6,793 bases of DNA from Spirochaetales bacterium. Its GTDB lineage: Bacteria > Spirochaetota > Spirochaetia > DTKZ01. Below are positions 1 through 6,680 of this stretch, in pieces. The notes beneath the pieces are model-generated. The model was not told the origin of the DNA, ran no database searches, and worked only from the letters and a program-made list of their open reading frames with translations. The stretch lies in NCBI GenBank assembly GCA_031274005.1, contig JAISQU010000241.1:1-6793 (forward strand), read 5' to 3'. A program made the position numbers and the translations under genes. Position 1 is the stretch's first letter. Each line of letters starts with the position of its first letter.

Positions 1-617
1 CTCAAAACGCCGGCCGCCTCGAAGGACTGAATGAAAAATCTCGCGACATCGTACTTGATTCCCATTGCCGCGAAGACCATGACAAAAGACCCGGCCTCAG
101 AGCGTATCTTCGCCTGCCGGATAATCTGGGCCGCCAGCCTGTTATGGGGAAGCCCGCTGCCGGAAAAAATCGGCAGTTTCTGCCCGCGGATGAGAGTGTT
201 CATTCCGTCTATGGCGGAAATGCCTGTCTGGATAAAATCCCTGGGGTAAATGCGCGCGTAGGGGTTGATGGGCTCGCCGTTGACATCCCTGAAGGTAGAC
301 GAAAAAGGCTGAGCGTAGCCGTCCATGGGCCGGCCAAGCCCGTCGTAGATGCGGCCAAGCATATCCCTGGCCAAAAGAAGTTCCATGGGCCGCCGCAGAA
401 ATTCGACGGATGTTTCTTCGGTAGAAAGCCCGGTGGTCGAACCGAATACCTGAATGGCGGCGTATTCGGCGGAAAGATCAACGACGCGGCCGGTTCTCCG
501 TTCGCCCCGCCCGTCGCGTATGGTAACGATTTCGGAAAACCCCACATCCTCCTGCCGCTTCAGAATAACGATGGGACCGGAAACCGATGACAACCCTTTG
601 AACTCAAGACCTCTCAT
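1..617 (-). CDS. atpB: V/A-type ATPase subunit B, 5' part (205 codons, cut by window edge)
   Basis: This is the non-catalytic nucleotide-binding subunit of the A3B3 head; it alternates with AtpA and supplies residues, including the arginine finger, to the catalytic sites. The protein opens MRGLEFKGLSSVSGPIVILK, the N-terminal beta-barrel. It continues through GRIYDGLGRPMDG (residues 88-100) and FIQTGISAIDGMNTLIRGQK (128-147). IFSGSGLPHN (150-159) stands where a catalytic subunit has its GxxxxGKT P-loop, and this degenerate loop is the hallmark of B rather than A. VFAAMGIKYDVARFF (181-195) is also typical of B. The last complete codon is residue 205; roughly 460-480 residues are usual for the family, so over half is missing, including the arginine finger. 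The ATG shares an ATGA overlap with the atpA stop. AAGGAG at 626-631 lies 8 bases upstream, so the start is secure. The subunit assignment is very firm. Confidence 0.96.
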   Translation of the reverse strand, partial: MRGLEFKGLSSVSGPIVILKRQEDVGFSEIVTIRDGRGERRTGRVVDLSAEYAAIQVFGSTTGLSTEETSVEFLRRPMELLLARDMLGRIYDGLGRPMDGYAQPFSSTFRDVNGEPINPYARIYPRDFIQTGISAIDGMNTLIRGQKLPIFSGSGLPHNRLAAQIIRQAKIRSEAGSFVMVFAAMGIKYDVARFFIQSFEAAGVL

Positions 618-2371
618 TTCCTGTACTCCTTTTCCAGCTTGTCCAGTTCCTCGTTCATCGCGTTTTCTATATCGCGTATACCCGCGGTATTGGTATTTTC
701 CACCCGATTTTTTATGCGCACAAGAGTATTCATAGACTGCAGTTCCCGTATTTTGATAAGGGGCGAACCCGCCTTGATGATTTCAAAAGCGCGGTGATAG
801 AAATCCATAATCAGTTTCAGTATAAGCACCTGCTTTTCCGGCACGCAGTACATATCTATATCGTCAAAGGCGTTTTGCTGCAAAAATCCGTTTTTAATCA
901 TTTCGGCAGTCAGAAGGATAAGCCTCTGCGTATCGGGCAGCGCGTCCGGCCCTATGAGCTTCACGATTTGGGCAAGGCGCTGTTCGCGTTTCAGAAGTTC
1001 CATTGCCTGAGTGCGCGCCATATGCCAGTGGGGGTTTACCCTTTCCCACCATTCCCGCAGTTCTTCGGTATATTCCGAGTAGGACTCTGTCCAGGAAATG
1101 GCGGGATAATGGCGGGCGTTGGCAAGGTCTCTGTCCAAAGCCCAGAAACAGCGGATAAATCTCTTTGTATGCTGAGTTACCGGCTCCGAGAAGTCGCCTC
1201 CCGGCGGGGACACCGCGCCTATGATGCTTATGGAACCGGTTTCTCCCTCAAGGGTTGTTACCCTGCCGCCGCGTTCGTAGAACTCCGCGAGCCGCGTGGG
1301 AAGATACGCGGGAAAGCCTTCTTCCGCGGGCATCTCCTCAAGGCGGCCGGAAAGTTCTCGCAGAGCCTCCGCCCAGCGCGAAGTAGAGTCGGCCATAATG
1401 GCTACCCCGTAGCCCATGTCGCGGTAATACTCGGCAAGAGTCACGCCCGTGTAAATCGAAACCTCACGCGCGGCGACAGGCATATTCGATGTATTTGCTA
1501 TAAGTATCGTGCGTTCCATAAGGGATCTGCCCGTACGCGGATCTTTTATTTCGGGGAATTCCCGAAGAACATCGGTCATTTCATTGCCCCGTTCCCCGCA
1601 GCCTATGTAGACTATGATGTCCGCGTCGCACCATTTGGCCACAGCGTGCTGGGTCATTGTCTTGCCCGTACCAAAACCGCCGGGGATGGCCGCCGTCCCG
1701 CCCTTGGAGAGGGGAAAAAACACGTCGATAACCCTTTGCCCTGTCAAAAGGGGTTCGGACATTCCGAGTTTTTCCCTGTAGGGACGGGGTTTGCGTACGG
1801 GCCAGTAGTGGGCCAATGTTATGTCTTTGCCGCCGCATGTTTTTGCGATAGTCTCTTCGATTGTGTATTCGCCTTCGGGGGCGACAAACGCAAGCTCCTC
1901 TTCGCCTTCGATATATGGGGGCAAGAAAATCTTATGCGATAAAAGTCCCGTTTCCTGCACCGCGCCCAGCGCCTTGTTTCGCCGCAGCCTGTCGCCCGCC
2001 CTGACTCCGGGTTTCCAGGGCCACTTCTTTACAGGATTCAGGGCCGCGGCCTTGACGCCCGGCTTCAGGCCCGCGCCGGAAGCATCGTACAAATCCTTCA
2101 AAGGCCGCTGTATGCCGTCATAAATGCATCCCACAAGGCCGGGCCCCAGATACACGGAAAGGGGCCGTTCTTCCGATATGACCCTCTCTCCTATCCTCAT
2201 GCCCGTATTGTCTTCGTAAATCTGAATTGTCGCGATATCCCCGTCAAGGCGTATGATTTCTCCTGTGAGTCTGGTTTCACCCGCCTCCACAACATCATAC
2301 AGGCCGCAGGATGAAAGGCCCTGCGCCTTGATAATGGGACCGTTTATTTTGACGATCTTTCCTTCGATCAT
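614..2371 (-). CDS. atpA: V/A-type ATPase catalytic subunit A
   Basis: This is the catalytic subunit, which hydrolyses or makes ATP in the cytoplasmic A3B3 head. The 585 residues match the usual 575-600. After an N-terminal barrel (about 1-70) comes the A-specific non-homologous insert (about 110-190). The P-loop GGFGTGKT spans 231-238. GCGERGNEM spans 257-265, and E260 is the expected catalytic glutamate by analogy with F1-beta. DSTSRWAEALRE (328-339) and SPPGGDFSEPVTQ (388-400) are the family signatures. The rest is the helical C-terminal domain. No key residue is missing and the frame is intact, so the protein should be active. It starts 3 bases after the atpE stop. GGAA at 2379-2382 is 7 bases before the ATG, a moderate ribosome site inside the end of atpE. 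Its TGA overlaps the atpB ATG, so A and B are probably coupled for equal output. Whether the enzyme runs as pump or synthase cannot be told from this gene. Confidence 0.98.
   Translation of the reverse strand: MIEGKIVKINGPIIKAQGLSSCGLYDVVEAGETRLTGEIIRLDGDIATIQIYEDNTGMRIGERVISEERPLSVYLGPGLVGCIYDGIQRPLKDLYDASGAGLKPGVKAAALNPVKKWPWKPGVRAGDRLRRNKALGAVQETGLLSHKIFLPPYIEGEEELAFVAPEGEYTIEETIAKTCGGKDITLAHYWPVRKPRPYREKLGMSEPLLTGQRVIDVFFPLSKGGTAAIPGGFGTGKTMTQHAVAKWCDADIIVYIGCGERGNEMTDVLREFPEIKDPRTGRSLMERTILIANTSNMPVAAREVSIYTGVTLAEYYRDMGYGVAIMADSTSRWAEALRELSGRLEEMPAEEGFPAYLPTRLAEFYERGGRVTTLEGETGSISIIGAVSPPGGDFSEPVTQHTKRFIRCFWALDRDLANARHYPAISWTESYSEYTEELREWWERVNPHWHMARTQAMELLKREQRLAQIVKLIGPDALPDTQRLILLTAEMIKNGFLQQNAFDDIDMYCVPEKQVLILKLIMDFYHRAFEIIKAGSPLIKIRELQSMNTLVRIKNRVENTNTAGIRDIENAMNEELDKLEKEYRK
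626..631 (-). promoter_or_regulatory. Ribosome-binding site of atpB
   Basis: AAGGAG on the minus strand lies 8 bases before the atpB ATG, inside the last codons of atpA. It fixes the atpB start at 617 and shows that atpB can be initiated directly as well as by coupling through the ATGA overlap. Confidence 0.8.
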
Positions 2372-2374
2372 GAA

Positions 2375-2974
2375 TTAATTCCGTTCCTTCCACAGGGCGT
2401 CCATAATCTGCTTCCTGTGATATTCCCGCAGTTCAGTGAGAATCTCGTCCACCGTCAGCCGGTAACGGTATTCACCGCCGGGGCCGGTAAAGATGAGTCC
2501 CTGAAAGCCCTGAGCCTCCGCGGGTTCGCCGTCCGTTTTCCCCAAAAGGGAAGAGCAGATACGGCGGGCTGTTTCCGGGCGGATGCCGGAATAGCTGACT
2601 TCTACGCGGCCTGTTCTGCCGGCGAAAAAAGCGGCAAAACTTTTACCCCTTTCAGAGAGGATGCGGGCGAGATCCTCTTCCTGTAATTTTTCGAAAAAAC
2701 CCGAAAGAAAATTCTCGAATACGCCGTCCAGAAATTTCAGCTTCCGCCTCTGCGTCTCCAGAGGAAAGGCCGCGTCCGTTTCGCGTTTTTGCAGTTCTTT
2801 GCGCGAGGCGGCCTCGGCATTTAAAAGGGAAAGCCCGGATTCTTTTTTTTCCTTCCATTCTTTCTCAAGCCCGGCAATCTGCCTGTCGGCGTTTTTCAGA
2901 ATTCTCTCGGCCCTCTTGCGGGCGTCTTCCAGAACTTCCTTTTCAAGAACTTCGCTTGATCTTATATCTTCCAT
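2375..2974 (-). CDS. atpE: V/A-type ATPase peripheral-stalk subunit E
   Basis: Subunit E forms, with a small G/H-type partner, the peripheral stalk that holds the A3B3 head against AtpI. The 199-residue protein starts MEDIRSSEVLEKEVLEDARK. It has a highly charged helix of coiled-coil character over about residues 8-66, rich in K, E and R. A smaller folded domain (about 75-199) ends with GLIFTGPGGEYRYRLTVDE (159-177) and a terminal amphipathic helix. This layout and length fit subunit E, which is poorly conserved in sequence, so the call rests on architecture plus position in the operon. The frame stays open upstream to an ATG at 3100, but those 42 extra codons overlap atpF and are Gly/Pro/His-rich, unlike the family. 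The ATG at 2974 has AGGTG 5 bases before it (2980-2984), overlapping the atpF stop, and I choose it. E and F lie in the order F then E, the reverse of several well-known operons. Confidence 0.9.
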   Translation of the reverse strand: MEDIRSSEVLEKEVLEDARKRAERILKNADRQIAGLEKEWKEKKESGLSLLNAEAASRKELQKRETDAAFPLETQRRKLKFLDGVFENFLSGFFEKLQEEDLARILSERGKSFAAFFAGRTGRVEVSYSGIRPETARRICSSLLGKTDGEPAEAQGFQGLIFTGPGGEYRYRLTVDEILTELREYHRKQIMDALWKERN

Positions 2975-2979
2975 GATTG

Positions 2980-2984
2980 CACCT
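2980..2984 (-). promoter_or_regulatory. Ribosome-binding site that decides the atpE start
   Basis: AGGTG on the minus strand, overlapping the atpF stop codon TAG, is 5 bases before the ATG at 2974. It supports that ATG over the in-frame ATG at 3100, which would add 42 residues read inside atpF. Confidence 0.7.
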
Positions 2985-3288
2985 ATACGCTGATTCCCAC
3001 GGCTTCCCTGATGGACTGCACAAGGGTTTTCTTTCCCTCCATGCGGCCCTGAATGCCCGGGATTTCCACCAGAAGCGGAAATTTCCCCGACATATTCCAT
3101 TCGGTCACCTCTTCACCAATAAGGGACGCAGCCTCTTCCGTCAGAATCAGTATTTTTAACTGCGGCAAAGACAGCGCATAGCGAAAACCCTCAAGGGCTT
3201 CGTCCCGCGTTGTCACAAGGCGGCCCTGAATACCCACCACATTGAAGCCTATGATGATTTCCTCTTCCCCAAGAACGAAAAAGTCCAT
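2983..3288 (-). CDS. atpF: V/A-type ATPase central-shaft subunit F
   Basis: This small rotor subunit binds the central D shaft inside A3B3 and can modulate ATPase activity. It should not be confused with F-type subunit b, which is also called AtpF. The 101-residue length matches the family (about 100-115). The single ATP-synt_F-type alpha/beta domain is recognisable: VLGEEEIIIGFNVVGIQG (5-22) is the first strand and turn, and LKILILTEEAASLIGEEV (44-61) is the central strand and helix. FPLLVEIPGIQGR (70-82) precedes a C-terminal helix. The start is fixed by the conserved N-terminus and by GAAGG (3298-3302) 9 bases upstream. It lies 13 bases after atpK and 8 bases before atpE. Its partner D is not encoded here. 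Confidence 0.95.
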   Translation of the reverse strand: MDFFVLGEEEIIIGFNVVGIQGRLVTTRDEALEGFRYALSLPQLKILILTEEAASLIGEEVTEWNMSGKFPLLVEIPGIQGRMEGKKTLVQSIREAVGISV

Positions 3289-3301
3289 GCCGCGGAACCT
3301 T

Positions 3302-3610
3302 CTATACGAACAGAATCAAAAGGGCAACGAGAAAACCCCACAGACAGATACCTTCGGCAAGACCGATAAAAGGCAGGGCCTTTCCCGAAAGTTCGGGATT
3401 CTCGCTCATGGCGCCCATGGCCGAGGCGCCGATCTGACCCACGGCAATCCCTCCGGCAATACAGGACATACCCACGGCGGCCGCGGCGGCAATCCACCTC
3501 CAGTGAGTATTTGAGGCGGCCTCCCCGGAGGCTTGCTCATCCACGGCAAAAGCCGCCGCGCCGCCCACAACAAGCAGCAGCGCCGCTACAATCAGGATTT
3601 TCTTTTTCAT
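3302..3610 (-). CDS. atpK: V/A-type ATPase membrane-ring proteolipid subunit K (c-ring), two-helix form
   Basis: This is the ion-carrying proteolipid of the rotor ring. The 102-residue protein begins with MKKK and a hydrophobic run ending in AAAFA (about 1-22), which looks like a cleavable signal peptide with an AFA|V site. A polar stretch (23-38) follows, then one helical hairpin: helix 1 about 39-60, a polar loop SENPELSGK (69-77), and helix 2 about 79-101. E86 in GLAEGICLWG is the expected ion-binding carboxylate. Q59 in helix 1 lies where some Na+-type rings have a coordinating glutamine, but this does not prove Na+ use. The one-hairpin size is like the Thermus proteolipid, as I recall it, and unlike the four-helix, about 16 kDa NtpK of Enterococcus. 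The mature form would be about 80 residues. It follows the largest gap in the operon and a strong purine-rich ribosome site. Confidence 0.95.
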   Translation of the reverse strand: MKKKILIVAALLLVVGGAAAFAVDEQASGEAASNTHWRWIAAAAAVGMSCIAGGIAVGQIGASAMGAMSENPELSGKALPFIGLAEGICLWGFLVALLILFV

Positions 3611-3645
3611 ACTCTTTCCCCTTTCCTAAAAATAATATCCTCGAT
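3611..3645 (-). promoter_or_regulatory. atpI-atpK intergenic leader with strong ribosome-binding site
   Basis: These 35 bases are the only non-coding stretch of any size in the window. Read on the minus strand, an A/T-rich part (GATATTATTTTT) is followed by the purine run AGGAAAGGGGAAAGAGT directly before the atpK ATG. This gives several anti-Shine-Dalgarno matches at usable spacing. I see no hairpin and no terminator. The layout, U-rich then purine-rich and probably unstructured, suggests extra translation of the proteolipid, which is needed in many copies per enzyme. That role is inferred by analogy with the known translational enhancer before the E. coli c-subunit gene. Confidence 0.6.
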
Positions 3646-5703
3646 TTAGTGACCGGGGGTACGCAGTTCAAACGGTTTGAACGCCTCCCCGGATTCAGTG
3701 AAAAACTTTGAGAAGAACTCGTAATACTGCAAACGAATGACCTGTATCGAAACAATAAGCCCTTCAAGAACAATGATAAGAATATTCCCGCCGGTAATAA
3801 TGAGTATCCGGAAAATGACGCCGCCGGGAACTGCCTCGATAAGATCCGCGAGAGTAAAAATGATAAGGCTCAAAACCGCGTGGGACAGGGCAAAAGCGCC
3901 GACGCGCAGAAAACTTACGGAGTTGGAAATAAAATAGGAAACAGTTTCCATGACTTCGACAAAGCCTTCCATGACAAAAGAGAAAACGCCCTCAGGAAAA
4001 AGCGGCCGTTCGCGGAACAAAAGCCGGTACAGGGGCTCGCCCCAGAAAAGAAGCGCGAGCGCGCTGCAAATAAACAGCATATCGGCCGGCGAAAAAACCC
4101 CGCCCAAACCCAGGCGCACAGCCATCGCCAGAGTGTACCAGAAGAGAAAAGCGCCCACAATTCCTGTTTTTGCGAAAATGGCGCGCCGGAAATCCTTCAG
4201 CTTCAGGCGGTTGTAGATATTTATAACAAGGCCGATTGAATTGATAAGAACTCCTATACCTATGGTAAAGCCGAAAAAAGCCAGAATTTTATCTATGCCG
4301 TGATTCGGCAGCAGCGTCACAAACCTGTCCATCTCCTGCCCAAAAAGCTGAGCGGTGATAAAACGCGTGGGACGCACAAGGAGTTCTTCGCTGCAGAAAA
4401 CCGAGCCGTACAGAAAACCCGTTACCATGCAGGCGCAGCCTACAACTTTAAAAATGGGGGCGAATTTTTCCCATTTGCGCAGGGAGGGGATTTTTCCCGT
4501 ACCCAGAATAAAGCCGAAGACCAGGCCCGTGAAGCCCTGCCCCACATCGCCGAACATGATGGCAAAAAGCAGGACAAAAAAAACCGAAACAACCAGAGTG
4601 GGGTCAACCGTTCCGTACAGCGGCGAGCCGTACGAGATAACAATGCCCGAAAAGGCTTGCAGGAGCTTTCCGTGCTGGAGTTTTACGGGAATTTTTTCTT
4701 TTCCGTCCCTGACCGCCTCTATCTCTTCGGGCGCGTACATGCGTATAGCTATGCGCCCGCGGGTAAGATCCGTCAGATCGGCGATAATTTTTTTTGACTC
4801 AGCCCCCGGTATCCAGCCGGAAAGTATGTACGCGGTTTGTGTTGACTGCAGGTGGGTCTTCAGATCTTCCACAACGCTGCCGGCTGCAAAAATATCCAGA
4901 AGCGCCCCCAGAGGTTCTTCATAACGCACCGCCAGGCGCGCCTTTTCTTCCCGCAGATTTTTCAGTCCTTCTTCGACTGCGGCCAGATCGTTTTCCAGGG
5001 CTGCGAGCGCGTTGGGGGGGAGATTCCTCGCCTCATCGGAAATCTGAGTTTCCCGGAAGTTCGCTTTTTTTAGTTCAGTATCAAGGGCGAAGCGGCCTTT
5101 TTTCGACGATACCGCAAAGATCCCGCCGTTTCCGTCAAGATCCGTGATAAAGGCCCGTCCTTCAAGGGCCGTTTTTAAGGGGATAAGATTCGCCGCGGGA
5201 ATTACCCCTATGCGGAAGGCAAGAAAAGTTACCGATTCCATATCCCGCAGGGGCAGTTCAAGCTGCCGGAAGGCCGCGATCTCATCCAGTATGTTTTTGG
5301 CTTTCTGTCCGCGCTCGGTAAGGTTTTTTTCCCTCGCAACAAGAGGGCCCGTTTCTTCGCACATGCTTTTCGCCGCGGCAATATCCTCTTCACGCGGCAG
5401 GCGTAAAACATTCCCGGCTTCGGCGGGCGCGGCTGTCCGCGTCACACTCTGGTCGCGGCGGCCCGCTGTCCGCCCCCCCGCGTTTTCCGTATTTCCGTCC
5501 GCGAGAAAAGCGCGTACGGCCAGCAGCTTTCTGTGAAACTCGTCCATCTGAGCGGCGCGTCCGGGGGCCTCCTCCTGCGGCGCGGCGGCAGCGTCGGTCG
5601 AGACCTGAAAGCATTTTTTCTTTCCCAAATATTCCAGAACCGCGTCTGCGTCGGTTTTAAAGATGATCAATTGGGTTTTTTCCATCTTTACAGGAAAAAT
5701 CAT
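3646..5703 (-). CDS. atpI: V/A-type ATPase membrane stator subunit I (a-subunit)
   Basis: This is the large stator subunit: its membrane half forms the ion half-channels against the AtpK ring, and its cytoplasmic arm anchors the peripheral stalk. The 685 residues fit the family (about 600-700). Residues 1 to about 355 are soluble, with helical hairpin arms, and 365-655 hold about eight hydrophobic segments (near 365-385, 388-402, 414-435, 470-497, 513-530, 540-555, 590-620, 627-655). MFGDVGQG (383-390) is conserved. SVSFLRVGAFALSHAVLS (595-612) carries R600, which matches the essential arginine of yeast Vph1. LEGLIVSIQVIRLQYYEFFS (646-665) is the family C-terminal signature. Residues about 37-100 are an Ala/Thr/Arg/Glu-rich, low-complexity insert in the arm. 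The ATG overlaps the atpC stop as ATGA. GGAGG (5717-5721) is 13 bases upstream, rather far, and GGG lies closer (5710-5712). An internal ATG at residue 7 is possible but has no better ribosome site. Confidence 0.96.
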   Translation of the reverse strand: MIFPVKMEKTQLIIFKTDADAVLEYLGKKKCFQVSTDAAAAPQEEAPGRAAQMDEFHRKLLAVRAFLADGNTENAGGRTAGRRDQSVTRTAAPAEAGNVLRLPREEDIAAAKSMCEETGPLVAREKNLTERGQKAKNILDEIAAFRQLELPLRDMESVTFLAFRIGVIPAANLIPLKTALEGRAFITDLDGNGGIFAVSSKKGRFALDTELKKANFRETQISDEARNLPPNALAALENDLAAVEEGLKNLREEKARLAVRYEEPLGALLDIFAAGSVVEDLKTHLQSTQTAYILSGWIPGAESKKIIADLTDLTRGRIAIRMYAPEEIEAVRDGKEKIPVKLQHGKLLQAFSGIVISYGSPLYGTVDPTLVVSVFFVLLFAIMFGDVGQGFTGLVFGFILGTGKIPSLRKWEKFAPIFKVVGCACMVTGFLYGSVFCSEELLVRPTRFITAQLFGQEMDRFVTLLPNHGIDKILAFFGFTIGIGVLINSIGLVINIYNRLKLKDFRRAIFAKTGIVGAFLFWYTLAMAVRLGLGGVFSPADMLFICSALALLFWGEPLYRLLFRERPLFPEGVFSFVMEGFVEVMETVSYFISNSVSFLRVGAFALSHAVLSLIIFTLADLIEAVPGGVIFRILIITGGNILIIVLEGLIVSIQVIRLQYYEFFSKFFTESGEAFKPFELRTPGH

Positions 5704-6680
5704 AAAACGCCCATCGCCTCCTCAATTTCCCGGGGACTTATCCCCATCCGGATGCCTTCTGAAACGCTTGTCACAAGCCTCGCCTCATATTTTTTTATGC
5801 GAAAAAAAGCGTACACAGAAGCCAGCGTAAAAGGGTGGGCGTAGAAAAAACGCCGTGTTTTTTTGTATATATACTGATTCGCCCGCCCTTCAATAGCTTC
5901 GGGATCAATAACGCCGTCCCGCTGCGCGGAAAAAAGATTCCCAAAACGCAGGCGCGCCCATTGCTTCGGATCATCCGGGGGCAGTTCAAATACCAGGCGA
6001 ACCTGATTCGTAAGACCGGCAAAACCAAGCGGAAACAGGCATTTTTCCGCCTCGCCGAAACTCATATTAAAGTAAAACCTCAGGCGCAGCGCCCACAAAA
6101 GATTCTGCAGGCGTATTTCCGTTTCCGCAAGAGGATGTACAAGTTTTCGTTCTTCCGCCGGCAGGGCACTGATACAGCCAATAAGCTCTTCATAGTATTG
6201 CCGGCCGATCTGAAACTCCAGTTCGGGCAGCGGCGTCTTGTCCAAAAGCACTATATATTTTTCAAAAGGCGTCGCGCGCAGCGATTGCGGAAACTCCGCG
6301 GCGGCGTGTTTAAACAGGGAGTATCTGCCTATATCCCAGAGCCGTATATTCTCAAGGCCGGAGAACTTCTCGCGCAAAAGAGTCAGAAGGTTACGGTAAT
6401 CGTACTCCCGCAGCGCCTGAAGAAGAAGGGCCGGCGGCGAGGGGAAAAACGAGAGCAGCCGGGCGAGGGTCACGATAACCGAATTTTCGAACTTTCGCTG
6501 AACATCAGAAATAAGCTCGCTCTCGCCGGCAGCGGACTGCCCGTCAGGAAAAAGGGTTTTAGACAAATCGATAAGGCTGGTAATTTTAAAAAGAAAACGC
6601 AGGCGCTCGTCAAACCAGGATTTTGCCATAAGACCATGCATTTTGGCATGGATAAAGGCGTATTTTGATACATGACTCAT
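5700..6680 (-). CDS. atpC: V/A-type ATPase subunit C (V0 d / AC39-like socket)
   Basis: This funnel-shaped socket subunit sits on the proteolipid ring and receives the central D/F shaft; it is homologous to eukaryotic V0 subunit d (AC39). The 326 residues agree with the family (about 320-350). The start MSHVSKYAFIHAKMHGLMAK has the usual Y-A-x-I-x-A-K-x-H pattern. The protein is all-helical with the expected internal pseudo-repeats: YDYRNLLTLLREK (93-105), EIRLQNLLWALRLRFYFNMS (188-207) and ASVYAFFRIKKYEARL (287-302), closing with GISPREIEEAM. There is no membrane segment. The ATG overlaps the TAA of the preceding gene by one base (TAATG) and has no clear Shine-Dalgarno site, so translation is probably by coupling or reinitiation. 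The conserved N-terminus argues against a later start. Its position before atpI is less usual. AtpC here is not the F-type epsilon subunit of the same name. Confidence 0.93.
   Translation of the reverse strand: MSHVSKYAFIHAKMHGLMAKSWFDERLRFLFKITSLIDLSKTLFPDGQSAAGESELISDVQRKFENSVIVTLARLLSFFPSPPALLLQALREYDYRNLLTLLREKFSGLENIRLWDIGRYSLFKHAAAEFPQSLRATPFEKYIVLLDKTPLPELEFQIGRQYYEELIGCISALPAEERKLVHPLAETEIRLQNLLWALRLRFYFNMSFGEAEKCLFPLGFAGLTNQVRLVFELPPDDPKQWARLRFGNLFSAQRDGVIDPEAIEGRANQYIYKKTRRFFYAHPFTLASVYAFFRIKKYEARLVTSVSEGIRMGISPREIEEAMGVL

Noticed and set aside
150..159. The degenerate P-loop SGSGLPHN of AtpB (protein residues 152-159) as a sign of a broken ATPase
   Set aside because: The B subunit is non-catalytic in this family and normally has this form of the loop. 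The catalytic P-loop of AtpA is intact. Positions given here are residues of the AtpB protein, encoded around bases 141-168.
794..1942. A 382-codon open frame on the plus strand, antisense to atpA
   Set aside because: It lies wholly across the well-supported atpA gene, has a composition typical of a reverse-strand shadow (many His, Arg, Phe, Cys), shows no domain and has no context. Long antisense frames are expected in GC-rich coding DNA.
2975..3100. N-terminal extension of atpE to the upstream in-frame ATG
   Set aside because: The extra 42 codons lie inside atpF in another frame, are Gly/Pro/His-rich, do not resemble subunit E, and the ATG at 2974 has a good ribosome site and gives a normal length.
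3611..3645. Transcription terminator between atpI and atpK
   Set aside because: There is a T-rich run on the minus strand (TTATTTTT), but no GC-rich inverted repeat precedes it, and the operon continues in the same direction.
5835..6668. A 277-codon open frame on the plus strand, antisense to atpC
   Set aside because: It is rich in Lys, Arg, Gln and Phe with no recognisable fold, and mirrors the Leu/Phe-rich codons of the real atpC gene. It is treated as a shadow.
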